A program made the position numbers and the translations under genes. Positions 26,301-33,931 of a DNA stretch of 48,145 nucleotides are shown here, piece by piece. Origin of the DNA: Bacillota bacterium (GTDB taxonomy: Bacteria > Bacillota > DTU025); contig JAGVTS010000165.1 in NCBI GenBank assembly GCA_019136685.1, positions 1 to 48,145 of the forward strand, written 5' to 3'. The notes beneath the pieces were generated by a model. The model was not told where the DNA came from and made no database searches. It worked only from the letters and a program-made list of their open reading frames with translations. How positions within the stretch are numbered: the first letter of the stretch is position 1; every line of letters starts with the position of its first letter.

Positions 26301-26677
26301 CGGCCAACTACGACTACTACTCTGCCCGCACCGCCCACGGTTCATCGCTGAGCCCATCGGCTCATGCACTGGTCGCGGCGAGGCTGGGACGGGACGATCA
26401 GGCATACCGGCACTTCCAGCGTAGCCTCGCCCTCGACCTTTGCGATTCCATGGGCAACCTGGGAGACGGAATCCACATGGCTAACCTCGGAGGGATATGG
26501 CAAGCTGCAGTGTTCGGATTTGCAGGGGCCCGACTTGACGCGCAGGCTGAGCATGGCATTCGCGTGGCGCCCCTGCTGCCGGACGCTTGGGACAGGCTGG
26601 AGGCCTCAATAGTGGTGCGGGGAAGACGGGCTAGGCTGGCCGTCACCAGGCGCCGAACCGAGCTGACGTGGGAATAA
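23315..26677 (+). CDS. HAD phosphatase-like domain fused to GH65 disaccharide phosphorylase
   Basis: This 1120-residue two-part enzyme begins with a HAD domain (about residues 1-310) with the DWDGT nucleophile motif (Asp 25, Asp 27) and the late acidic motif GDEFG (Asp 246, Glu 247); it looks like the Cof/sucrose- or trehalose-phosphatase type. The rest is a GH65 glycoside phosphorylase: DPWQLRESG opens it, LGNGYMATRGSHEDG follows, then VFWDTEVFVHPFF and the catalytic motif GPDEYHE (Glu about 860). GH65 enzymes split trehalose, kojibiose, nigerose or maltose with phosphate to give beta-glucose 1-phosphate. A similar fusion is known in mycobacterial OtsB1. The ATG follows GGAGGG. A LacI operator upstream ties it to the convergent ABC importer. 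It has no signal peptide, so it is cytoplasmic; the disaccharide is undetermined. Confidence 0.9.
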   Translation: MRTNTQGEAPVHALHSRRFKMIIFDWDGTAVASRTHPADGIIWRSEALLDRGVWLAAVTGTNFANLSSQFASRLNPSVRQRALFCTNRGSEVYGSSADGQHALRLHARIATEAEDEAMDRAARRIQHELREQYGLETQIIHGRMNRRKLDLIPLPQWADPLKEQLPALHRAVEARLAFCGVSGGLAEIVARTRAMCADEGIDARITTDVKHVELGLTDKSDSVRYLIEQVAAMNAIGASEILILGDEFGPIGGVEGSDYKLLIPAVRDSLCISVGSEPCGVPAGVAHLGGGADTFTAILEAQMRAWRNEPPDSPTTLSFPLSFCRPTDPWQLRESGDCNAGVSVLDRETMFTLGNGYMATRGSHEDGLLAGGSATFIAGVFDCDPAPDEVTELVSMPDWLPVEVLLDGQTALSPFEPSCAREAPRSCHYDRSCDLAQACIRRTVRLRNRAGCVLRIESRRFVSLADRHLACMRYEVVMEAGAGEVQLNSFIDGDVTNRDSGARHLDILGVHAPRRHGASPGIAGVDACTINSHIPIAVALASTAFVESANSDPDPADSEQCAASRRPLEPSPLQRHHAAGHKFRAYLRPGDRLVLEKFAVYRTGRDVRTAFAGPEPASGEASPASLPPSGISPLLGAACRSAEAAARVGYDLLFAAHVREWAARWSRCDVRIWGPDRDQLGIRFAIFHMLLCAPDTDDRVSIGAKGLHGEGYRGHVFWDTEVFVHPFFCAVFPATARNLLMYRYHTLPGARRKAAGRGYRGAMFAWESADSGDETTPAWTKPDPATGRRIRIWCGDTEDHITADVAHAVWTYWQWTGDDEFFRDYGAEIVIEAGRFWASRATWNEQESRYEYLRVIGPDEYHENIDNNAFTNYMAKWTIEAALSASEWLATNHPSTWRDLSGRLDLTRGEQDEMRRVAQAVYLPLPDPGTGVIEQFDGFWDLEDITGGIQDLIDAGRPADMALIQDMARHRRLLKQADVVMLAKLLPDLFDRDTWAANYDYYSARTAHGSSLSPSAHALVAARLGRDDQAYRHFQRSLALDLCDSMGNLGDGIHMANLGGIWQAAVFGFAGARLDAQAEHGIRVAPLLPDAWDRLEASIVVRGRRARLAVTRRRTELTWE

Positions 26678-26700
26678 GCGGCGCGGCTGCTCGGGCGGAG

Positions 26701-28107
26701 CTAACCCTTTATTCCTGAGAAACTAATGCCCTCAACGAAGTACCTCTGGAAGACGATGAACATGACGACTATCGGCAGGGCCGACATGACGGTGCCGGCG
26801 AGCATCGGCCCCCAGTCGAAGGCAACTGCGTAAGTGGTTCTGAAGCTCAGTAGACCCAGCGTCAGGGTGTACTTGTCAGGAGGCGAGGTAAGTATCACGA
26901 GAGGCCAGAAGAACTCGTTCCACGTTCCCTGAAAGGTGAGGATCGCCAGGGCGCCCAGGGCCGGGCCGGCCAGGGGCAGCATAATGCGAGAGTAGGTCTT
27001 AAGGACAGACGCCCCGTCGATGCGCGCAGACTCCTCCAGTTCCGTCGGGAGTCCCTCAAAGAACTGCTTCATTATGAACACCGCGCTCCCGCCCACCATC
27101 GTCGACACTACATACCCGGTCCACGTGTTGATCAGCGAACCGCCTCCGAAGAGCCGAGTCAGCCCGAATATGCCGTCCCGGAGGACCAGGTAGTTGGAGA
27201 CGAACGTCACCTGCCCGGGAATCATCATCGAAAAAAGGACCAGGTTGAACAGGGCGTTCCTGCCGAAGAACTTCAGTCTTGCCAGGGCATAGCCAGCCAT
27301 CGACGCTACTACCAGGGTTGTAACGACTTTGATCCCGGCAAGCATGAACGAGTTGCGGATCCACGCGACGAAGAGGTTCTTGCCCGTGGCGCGGCTGTAG
27401 TTCTCACGGAAGACTCTATGGTAGTTGTAGAATACGTAGGGAATCACGCCGGACGTAACGTTGTTCCAGCTCTGAACCCTCCCCAGACGTTCGATCCTGT
27501 TGGGCGCGAGAGTGGCCCGGACGAACCTCTGGTACATGGGCACTTCGATGTCAAGGGGAAGCTTGCCGTATACCATGTCGCTACCTACATGCCTTATGTC
27601 GAACTCATACGTGACTCGCACTACACCCTCGGTCGTCGTCCGCCCGACCTCACGGACCTCACTGACGACAGCGTCGTCTGCAGCGAACGGCTCGGCGATG
27701 ATGGCGGCCGGCCCGGCGCCGGGCACCCGCCGCGGCACCCTTACAATGGGTGTTCCCGGCTCGCCGCCCTCGTCCACTTCGTAGGTGATGGAGAACGGAA
27801 CTACGGCGCCGGGCGCGAATTGCCCGAAGAACGCAGTCCCTCCCCCGGCCAAGCCGAGCCTCGCAGCCGAGACCCAGTTAGCCGGCGAAAGCTGCGGCGA
27901 TCCCAGCCGCGGAGGCCATTCGACAGGGTTATCTTTCAAGCTCGACAGCATGGCAAACGCCATCGGGCCCACAAAGAGCAGCGAAAAGCCGAGAAGCAGG
28001 ACGTATACGGCCGCAGCCTTCGCCCATCGGCGCCTGGCCGCAAGCTTCCTTCGGTTCTCGGCCCCAGCGCGCCGATCCTGTTCAGCCATGCCCTCATCCA
28101 GTCTCAT
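26701..28107 (-). CDS. CUT1 sugar ABC transporter permease, MalG type with large extracytoplasmic insert
   Basis: The C-terminal part is a normal MalG-type permease, with the EAA loop ESARIDGASVLKTYSRIMLP and the C-terminal end GISFSGIKG. The protein is 468 residues instead of about 280. Between helix 1 (about residues 30-55) and the usual second helix (around NSFMLAGIKVV) lies about 150 extra residues, hydrophilic and beta-rich (for example VPFSITYEVDEGG and VRVTYEFDIRH), which should face outside. A MalG with such a domain is unusual; the E. coli counterpart insert is in MalF. The start is ATG 28107 after GAGGTG; ATG 28125 is an alternative. It is the last gene of the importer operon and convergent with GH65, 23 bp away. 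Confidence 0.9.
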   Translation of the reverse strand: MRLDEGMAEQDRRAGAENRRKLAARRRWAKAAAVYVLLLGFSLLFVGPMAFAMLSSLKDNPVEWPPRLGSPQLSPANWVSAARLGLAGGGTAFFGQFAPGAVVPFSITYEVDEGGEPGTPIVRVPRRVPGAGPAAIIAEPFAADDAVVSEVREVGRTTTEGVVRVTYEFDIRHVGSDMVYGKLPLDIEVPMYQRFVRATLAPNRIERLGRVQSWNNVTSGVIPYVFYNYHRVFRENYSRATGKNLFVAWIRNSFMLAGIKVVTTLVVASMAGYALARLKFFGRNALFNLVLFSMMIPGQVTFVSNYLVLRDGIFGLTRLFGGGSLINTWTGYVVSTMVGGSAVFIMKQFFEGLPTELEESARIDGASVLKTYSRIMLPLAGPALGALAILTFQGTWNEFFWPLVILTSPPDKYTLTLGLLSFRTTYAVAFDWGPMLAGTVMSALPIVVMFIVFQRYFVEGISFSGIKG

Positions 28108-28128
28108 CGCTCGCACCTCGCCCATGGA

Positions 28129-29241
28129 TCATGATCTCGTGATCCGTTTCTGCAAAGACACCAGCACCATTGTGAAGACGGCCAGCACTATCGCCGCTGC
28201 AGACGCGGCGCCGATTCTCGGCACTGCCGAGCCCGGAAAGGCGTTGCTGTAGATGAAGTAGGCCAGGGTGATCACGGACTCCCTCGGGGCCTGCTCGCCG
28301 ACGATGGCCACCTGGTCGAACATCTGCAGGGTGCTTATCAAGCCCATGCTAAGGACCAGGTACGTGACGTTTCGCAGGCCGGGCAGGGTTATGTGGCGAA
28401 ACGCCGCCGCCGGGGCGGCGCCGTCCACCGCGGCAGCCTCATAGAGCTCCCTGGGAATGTCCTGCAGGCCCGCAAGGAACAGCAGCATCATCGTGGGAGC
28501 CGTGGTCCAGGTGTTGAGCATCATGATCGCTGCCAGCGGCCTCGGAACGGCCAGCGATCCTGCCCACCCGGGCACAGTCTGCCTCGTATTGAGCCACACC
28601 GTCCTGACGATTTCCACATTTGGGTTGGGCCCGATGATGCGCGCAGCCTGAAGCGCCAACACCAGCACAAAAGAGAACACGGCCGACATCAGGAGAAACG
28701 CCGGTTCGAACCATGACGCAGGCCATCCTCCTGCGCGATCGCGCAGAACCAAGAGGACCTGGATGACGACAAGGCATGCGATGAAGACTCCTATTGGCGC
28801 ACGATACTCAATGAACTTGGTGGTCAGGTAGTTGATTACCCCGCCCCGTTGGAACAACCACATGAAGATGAGGGTAATGACCACGCTCGATGTGACGCTG
28901 GGCATGTAGTAGGCCGCCCTGAAGAACCTTATCCCGCGCACCCTGGAGTTCATCACCACAGCCAGGATGAGCGCCAGGCACGTCTGGGCCAACGTTACGA
29001 TAACGGCAAACTGGAGTGAGTTCCTGAGCGCCCGGCCGAACTGGACATTCCTGACGAGGTCCACGTAATTTTGCAGGCCTACCCATCTGGGGCTAGCGAA
29101 CAAGTTGTACTCAGTGAAGCTGAAGTAGAAGGTCCGCGCAAACGCGTAACCGAAGAATGCGGTTATGTGGAAGATGAAAGGCGCCAGCAGGATGTATGGC
29201 GCAGCCTTCTCCCAGGCGCGGGAGACCCCATGTGCCCTCAC
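28129..29241 (-). CDS. CUT1 sugar ABC transporter permease, MalF type with extra helices
   Basis: This MalF-type permease has the EAA loop EAAAVDGAAPAAAFRHITLP at about residues 270-290. It has an added segment of about 90 residues between the third helix (VVITLIFMWLF) and the next core helix, with two further hydrophobic stretches (IGVFIACLVVIQVLLVL and AFLLMSAVFSFVLVLALQ) and a soluble part. That predicts eight helices rather than six. The start is GTG 29241, nine bases after AAAGGAGG; the frame to 29301 adds a Pro/Arg-rich stretch without a ribosome site. It partners the enlarged MalG-type protein directly downstream. Confidence 0.9.
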   Translation of the reverse strand: MRAHGVSRAWEKAAPYILLAPFIFHITAFFGYAFARTFYFSFTEYNLFASPRWVGLQNYVDLVRNVQFGRALRNSLQFAVIVTLAQTCLALILAVVMNSRVRGIRFFRAAYYMPSVTSSVVITLIFMWLFQRGGVINYLTTKFIEYRAPIGVFIACLVVIQVLLVLRDRAGGWPASWFEPAFLLMSAVFSFVLVLALQAARIIGPNPNVEIVRTVWLNTRQTVPGWAGSLAVPRPLAAIMMLNTWTTAPTMMLLFLAGLQDIPRELYEAAAVDGAAPAAAFRHITLPGLRNVTYLVLSMGLISTLQMFDQVAIVGEQAPRESVITLAYFIYSNAFPGSAVPRIGAASAAAIVLAVFTMVLVSLQKRITRS

Positions 29242-29343
29242 TGGCCTGCGCCTCCTTTCGCTCAAGCTGTGAACAGGCGGCCGGGGAGGGCCCCGCTGCA
29301 TCGCCGGGGCCCATCCCCAAAGCCCGCGCCGCCGCTCACCGCC

Positions 29344-30606
29344 TTACTTCATGAGCTCATCCAGACGCTTCTGAGCTTCCTTCAACGCAACATCGACGGT
29401 CTGCTCGCCGCTCATGACCGCCGAGAGCACCTGGTTGATTGGAGTCATCCAGTCATCGCCGTACGCAGCGAACTCGAATGGGAACACGTTGCCGTCGGAT
29501 GCGCCGCGGAACACGATGTAGTTCGCGGCAGCCTCTTTGTCCGCACTCTTGAAGTACGGATTGTCGATCAAGGCCTGCCTCGACGGAAGGGCCAATCCTC
29601 GCTCGAGCACCCACTGCTGGGCCTCGGGGCTCGTCAAAAGCTCCAACACTTGGAATGCCTCTTGCTTATGCTTGGACTGCGCGTTCATCGACCACGAAAC
29701 GGTGAATATGAGGTTTCCGCGCTGCCCCGTGCGGGGGTTCTTCGGCAGCAGGGTGGCACCGTAGTTCAGGTTAGGCGACTGATCGCGCAGGAACCCAATA
29801 ATCCACGCGCCCTCGAGGCACGCAGCGACTTTCTCCGCTGCGAACGCCCCTCCGCCCCAGCCCTGGCCGATGTCGGCGGGCATTATGCCCACGCCCTTTT
29901 TGGCAAGGCCGGTGTAGAACTCGAAGCCTTCACGGAACTGGGAACCTATCACATTTGACTTGCCTTTGGCATCGAACACCGAGAAGCCGGCCGCGTATGC
30001 AAATGGGCCCATTCGGGCGTATTCAGGCGCCAGGGCGATTCCGTACACCCCGGGCAGGCCGGCCTGTACTTTGCGGAGTTTGTCGGTCAAGGTGTTCCAG
30101 TCATCGCTTTCGTCGGGGTATGGCACCTTGGCGACGTCGAACATGTCGCGGTTGTAGAACAGCGCGAGTGTATTGAAGTCCTTGGGAATGCCGTAAACCT
30201 TGCCGTTGTAGGTGAATGCGTTGAGCAGCGAGGTCGTGATGTCGGTCGTCTTGAGCATCTTGGACTTGGCTATGTACGAGTCGAGAGGCTCAACCGCGCC
30301 GGACGAGAACAACCCGCGAGACCAGAAAATATCCACATAGAACAGATCGGGTCCTGTTCCGGCTGACAGCGAGTTTACCAGCCATCTGTCGTAACCATCA
30401 GCAATCGGTTCGTACACTGCCTTGACGCCCTTCAACTTGGGCTGCACGAATTTGGCGATAAGCTCCTCAACTATCGCGAGGTCGACTCCACCGAACCCGG
30501 CTATCCTCACCTGCACGTCCGCGCCGGCCGCGCCGGTGCACATGGCGACGGCCAACGTCAATACGATAGCCGTCAGTAGCGTCACTACACGCTTCACGCG
30601 CTTCAT
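29344..30606 (-). CDS. Sugar ABC transporter substrate-binding protein (CUT1)
   Basis: This is a family 1 extracellular solute-binding protein of 420 residues. A signal peptide (hydrophobic to about residue 27, AAGADV) is followed by VQVRIAGFGGVDLAIVEELIAKF, and later GTGPDLFYVDIFWSRGLF and GIPKDFNTLALFYNRDMF, all family-typical. ATG 30606 is preceded by AGGAGG. It is the first gene of the three-gene importer and lies behind a LacI operator at 30872-30885. The ligand is inferred to be the disaccharide handled by the HAD-GH65 enzyme, such as trehalose or kojibiose. Confidence 0.92.
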   Translation of the reverse strand: MKRVKRVVTLLTAIVLTLAVAMCTGAAGADVQVRIAGFGGVDLAIVEELIAKFVQPKLKGVKAVYEPIADGYDRWLVNSLSAGTGPDLFYVDIFWSRGLFSSGAVEPLDSYIAKSKMLKTTDITTSLLNAFTYNGKVYGIPKDFNTLALFYNRDMFDVAKVPYPDESDDWNTLTDKLRKVQAGLPGVYGIALAPEYARMGPFAYAAGFSVFDAKGKSNVIGSQFREGFEFYTGLAKKGVGIMPADIGQGWGGGAFAAEKVAACLEGAWIIGFLRDQSPNLNYGATLLPKNPRTGQRGNLIFTVSWSMNAQSKHKQEAFQVLELLTSPEAQQWVLERGLALPSRQALIDNPYFKSADKEAAANYIVFRGASDGNVFPFEFAAYGDDWMTPINQVLSAVMSGEQTVDVALKEAQKRLDELMK

Positions 30607-30951
30607 ACCGGTTCAACCTCCTGTTCATTTCGTGTTCCCTGAGTACGCCCCTTGCAAAACCCCAGCGTCCGAAGACGTCAACTAGGTCGCTACCTCCCCG
30701 TCCCTTACTCCCCCCTCATTCCTGGATGCACTCAACACCATCTTCACATTCACGCTCATTGCCGGACAGGCCTGAATCGATTAAGAGGAGCCCAGCTTGT
30801 GGTATGTTCGCCTCACCGCAGCACGCGTTCTGTCAAGACCAAGGTTACCGGGCTCACCCGCCGTGCGCTTACTTAAACGTTAAACCTCGATGTGCTATTC
30901 TACGCGTGCCCCGCTATTCCTTCTTCACAGATCCGCAATATTACGAGAACT
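30607..30951. other. Regulatory gap between LacI regulator and importer operon
   Basis: This 345-bp gene-free stretch holds the promoter of the importer. The best control element is the LacI-type site with an upstream -10 box (30872-30902). The leader from there to the start codon would be about 280 nt, long enough for additional RNA structure, but I found no riboswitch I could name. A TTGACA on the minus strand at 30836-30831 has no -10 at a usable distance. Confidence 0.6.
30872..30902 (-). promoter_or_regulatory. LacI operator with -10 box, importer operon
   Basis: On the minus strand TAGAAT (30902-30897) is followed after 11 bp by the operator GTTTAACGTTTAAG (30885-30872). The same TAGAAT, 11-bp gap and identical operator occur at 32044-32014 before the LacI gene, so the block is shared and functional spacing is kept. 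A repressor bound here would cover the transcription start. The -35 region is poor. Confidence 0.72.
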
Positions 30952-31986
30952 TCATCGCTTCTGCAGCGGCGGGCATGTCGTTCCTCTCACCACGAGAGTG
31001 GCCTTGAGGAGGACACGAGAAGGTGGTTGGAGTCTGGAGCAGGCATCAGCGAGAACCCGGCCCGCTGTCTCGCCCAGTTCGTACCTGGGCTGGCTGACGG
31101 TCGTGAGAGGAGGACTAGTGACCGAAGCCAGATCAATGTCGTCGAATCCCACAATCGAAAGGTCTCGGGGCACAGCTAGGCCCATGTCGGAAGCGGCCTT
31201 CATTGCGCCTGTGGCCATGAGGTCTGACGCGCAGAAGACCGCGGTGATATCGCTCGAGCGCTGCACGAGTTCGCGAAGGGCCCGCTCGGCACCCTCGGAC
31301 GTGAAGTCCCCCAAAGCCACCAGCGAGGGATCGTAGTCGAGGCTTCGGTCCAGCAAGGCGGCCTTGTACCCCTGAAGACGCTCATGACTGACCATGGCCT
31401 CGCCGTAACCGTTGATGAAACCAATGCGCGTGTGGCCCAGGTCCGCAAGGTGCCTTACAGCGTCGTACGCCCCTGCGACGTTGTCAATCCCGATTGAGTG
31501 CGTGTTTCGTCCCATCAAGGCCATGTCCAGCACGGCTATGGGAAAAGGAGACGATTTGAGCAAGGGAAGCCAGGGGTCGTCAAGCCTGAGCCCCATGAAA
31601 AAGGCGCCTTCGACCGAACGGCGACGGCATAGATCAAGGTAGGACGGTTCACCTTCGCCGGGAGGACGGGTAGCGCTGAAGACCATGAGGTCGTACCCTC
31701 TGGATGTGAGCTCATCCAGTATTCCGGTGATGATCTGCCCTGAGAAGGGGTGAGAGAAGCCCTCGCCCTTGACTCTTCCCAACACGAAAAGGCCCATCAC
31801 CCCGCTGCGTTGGGTAACGAGGCTTCTAGCGGCGAAGTTCGGCTGGTAGTTCAGTTCCCTCGCAATTTCGATAATCCGGTTACGCGTTTCCTCGCCTATG
31901 TCGTCATATCCGTTAAGCGCCCTCGAGACCGCGGTTATCGACACCTTCGCCTTCGCGGCTATGTCCTTCAACGTGGCTCGCTCCAT
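30952..31986 (-). CDS. LacI family transcriptional regulator (disaccharide regulon)
   Basis: The N-terminal helix-turn-helix LKDIAAKAKVSITAVSRALNG (about residues 5-25) and hinge helix (FAARSLVTQRS) are followed by a periplasmic-binding-like sugar domain (about 60-344) with the family motif GFDDIDLA. It is a cytoplasmic repressor that releases DNA when a sugar ligand binds. It sits upstream of the importer operon, and the shared palindrome lies before its own gene, before the importer and before the HAD-GH65 gene. It therefore probably controls all three, including itself. Confidence 0.93.
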   Translation of the reverse strand: MERATLKDIAAKAKVSITAVSRALNGYDDIGEETRNRIIEIARELNYQPNFAARSLVTQRSGVMGLFVLGRVKGEGFSHPFSGQIITGILDELTSRGYDLMVFSATRPPGEGEPSYLDLCRRRSVEGAFFMGLRLDDPWLPLLKSSPFPIAVLDMALMGRNTHSIGIDNVAGAYDAVRHLADLGHTRIGFINGYGEAMVSHERLQGYKAALLDRSLDYDPSLVALGDFTSEGAERALRELVQRSSDITAVFCASDLMATGAMKAASDMGLAVPRDLSIVGFDDIDLASVTSPPLTTVSQPRYELGETAGRVLADACSRLQPPSRVLLKATLVVRGTTCPPLQKR

Positions 31987-32013
31987 GTGATCACATCTCC
32001 CTGCACGCGCCGC

Positions 32014-32044
32014 CTTAAACGTTAAACCATCATATCCTATTCTA
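32014..32044 (-). promoter_or_regulatory. LacI operator with -10 box, regulator gene
   Basis: TAGAAT (32044-32039), an 11-bp gap and GTTTAACGTTTAAG (32027-32014) repeat the arrangement found before the importer operon. It lies 28-58 bp upstream of the LacI start codon and overlaps the stop codon of the upstream glycosidase gene, which indicates a separate promoter with autoregulation. Confidence 0.72.
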
Positions 32045-33931
32045 CTCCGCCGCCGTGATTCCTCCTGGCCGTTCCACTCCGAGCACTATCGCGCCGTTGG
32101 CCGGCGCCTGCGCTTCGTGGGTATCGATATCAATGCCGTGGGTGTGTATTCGGACCTCGCGGGGTTGGCACGAGTAGTTGACAAGCAAGACGACCTCGTC
32201 GCCGCCCGGGTCTTCGCTCTTCAGCAGAGTTGCGGATACATCAGGCGAGTCGGTCCACACAGGCTCGCGCCACTCAGAGAGCTCCACCACCGCCCGGTAC
32301 ACTTCCTCAGGCCTCATTCTCTCATACACGCCGTAGTCATCCGACAAGGAAAGCTCTAGTGCGAAGTCGCAGAATATGGCGCGCCCGCGCCCACTCCTCG
32401 CTGCGACTATGGCGGGCTCGCCCTCCACCGGACCGCCGCCCCGCCCGTCTTCGTTCAGCCCCTCCTGGCTGCACACATGCTCCCACAGAACCTGCGCGCC
32501 GCGCGGTTCGACCACCAAGCGCCTGCCTGTTGCGTGCCTCAGGCGTAACGAGCCGAGGCGCCGAATCTCGACTGGTTGCCCAGCCCCTTCGATGGTCGGA
32601 TACCTCACGTCCACGCCGAACAAGTCGCCCATTCCGTCCAGGGCCGCACCGTCATACGACATGTACAACGTGCCGCCGCCTTCTACGAATCTGACGAGCC
32701 TGTTCCAGTCGGTAGTGTTCACCCCTCTACGCTGCGGAACGCACGGCATGAACACCAGCTTGAACCGGCTCAAGTCATCGTCAAGGGTGATGACGCGCGG
32801 GTTAAGACCAGCGCGCCGCGCGAGCACGTATGAGTTGAACAGGGCTCTGAAATTGCGTGCCGGCGTGACGGCAGGATCGCTGTTGTCGTAGTAATGGCGA
32901 GGCACTATGATCGCCGCCCCGGGCTCAGATGGTCGCATCACGCCGCCGCCCAGGCGCTCCAGTGTTCCGCAAAACTCGTGCATGGCCCGGCCTGCTCCTT
33001 TGAGTTGCCCGTCAACATCTGCAAGGCCGAAACCCACCTCGAACGGCGTCGTGTCGTAGGGCAAGCGGTCGCCCACCGCAAAGTCGCCGTAGCACCATCC
33101 CATCGCGCCTATAACACCCTCTGAGAGTAGGGCATGTAGCGTGGCGCGGTAGTACCCTTCGATGACGTCTTCGGCGCACATCTGGCTGGTAGCTCCGAAC
33201 TCCTCGAAAAGCACATCGGCTCCTTGGCCCAGCGCCCGCGTGAGTGCGGCGCAAAACGGAACGAAATACGTGTTCCTCACCCCATCCAGGCGCTCCGGGC
33301 ACGAATCGGCGTACAGGGGATACGCATGCATGCAGAGGAAGTCCAGGCATTCGGACAGGTCGTCCATGCGGAATCCGCAATCCTCGGTAAGGCTGGTGAT
33401 GTGAGTGCCGGCCGTGACCGGATGCTCCGGGTCATGCGACTTCAGCTCGGACGCGAGAGTGTGGATCCAGAGCCAACCTGAATGCCTGTCTCGTGGGCGC
33501 GCGAATATGTCCTGCTCGTTCGCCAGATCCCAACACAGAATCCTGGTATCGCTTCGATACCTTTGGGCGAAATACCTCACCAGCCTGACCTGAGCCCTGA
33601 GCATCTCCGGGTCAGAATAGGGGTCGCGCCCGCCTCTCCACGGCACGTCCCAGTTCTCTCCGCTCATGTGCCCGCAGAAGAAAGTGGGAATGACCCTCAC
33701 TCCTGCCTCATCCGCCATGACTAGCAACTCGTCGAACCGACCAACCATCGCCTCATCGATGACTTCGGGCGCGGGTTGGAAATCCGCCCACTTCAGAAAG
33801 ACTCTGACCGCGTTCATACCCATGCGCGCAATCGCGCGCATGTCCTCCGCGATCTCTTCGCGGTCGAATTCGGTCCACATCTGCACTCCATGGCCTCGCG
33901 GCCAGTAGTTGACGCCGGTTATGAATCTCAT
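32042..33931 (-). CDS. Clan GH-A glycoside hydrolase (GH5-like), cytoplasmic
   Basis: This 629-residue protein begins with a (beta/alpha)8 barrel. Clan GH-A residues are visible: the acid/base Glu in WDLANEQD (Glu 139) and the nucleophile Glu in VLFEEFG (Glu 244). The N-terminal GVNYWPRGHGVQMW and MGMNAVRVFLKWADFQP fit GH5 mannanases and related enzymes. A second domain (about 330-530) with RNFRALFNSYVLARRAGLNP and GGTLYMSYDG resembles the trimerisation domain of GH42 beta-galactosidases, and a short C-terminal beta domain follows. It has no signal peptide, so it should cut imported oligosaccharides; a mannosidase or mannanase role is inferred from the GH130 gene in the same operon. The ATG overlaps the preceding stop by 4 bp. 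Confidence 0.85.
   Translation of the reverse strand: MRFITGVNYWPRGHGVQMWTEFDREEIAEDMRAIARMGMNAVRVFLKWADFQPAPEVIDEAMVGRFDELLVMADEAGVRVIPTFFCGHMSGENWDVPWRGGRDPYSDPEMLRAQVRLVRYFAQRYRSDTRILCWDLANEQDIFARPRDRHSGWLWIHTLASELKSHDPEHPVTAGTHITSLTEDCGFRMDDLSECLDFLCMHAYPLYADSCPERLDGVRNTYFVPFCAALTRALGQGADVLFEEFGATSQMCAEDVIEGYYRATLHALLSEGVIGAMGWCYGDFAVGDRLPYDTTPFEVGFGLADVDGQLKGAGRAMHEFCGTLERLGGGVMRPSEPGAAIIVPRHYYDNSDPAVTPARNFRALFNSYVLARRAGLNPRVITLDDDLSRFKLVFMPCVPQRRGVNTTDWNRLVRFVEGGGTLYMSYDGAALDGMGDLFGVDVRYPTIEGAGQPVEIRRLGSLRLRHATGRRLVVEPRGAQVLWEHVCSQEGLNEDGRGGGPVEGEPAIVAARSGRGRAIFCDFALELSLSDDYGVYERMRPEEVYRAVVELSEWREPVWTDSPDVSATLLKSEDPGGDEVVLLVNYSCQPREVRIHTHGIDIDTHEAQAPANGAIVLGVERPGGITAAE

Noticed and set aside
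25199-26338. Minus-strand open frame of 379 residues opposite the GH65 domain
   Set aside because: The plus-strand GH65 protein has all family motifs; the antisense frame is a GC-rich shadow without recognisable features.
30831-30836. TTGACA on the minus strand as -35 box for the importer operon
   Set aside because: No -10 box lies at 16-19 bp; the shared TAGAAT-operator block further upstream is better supported.
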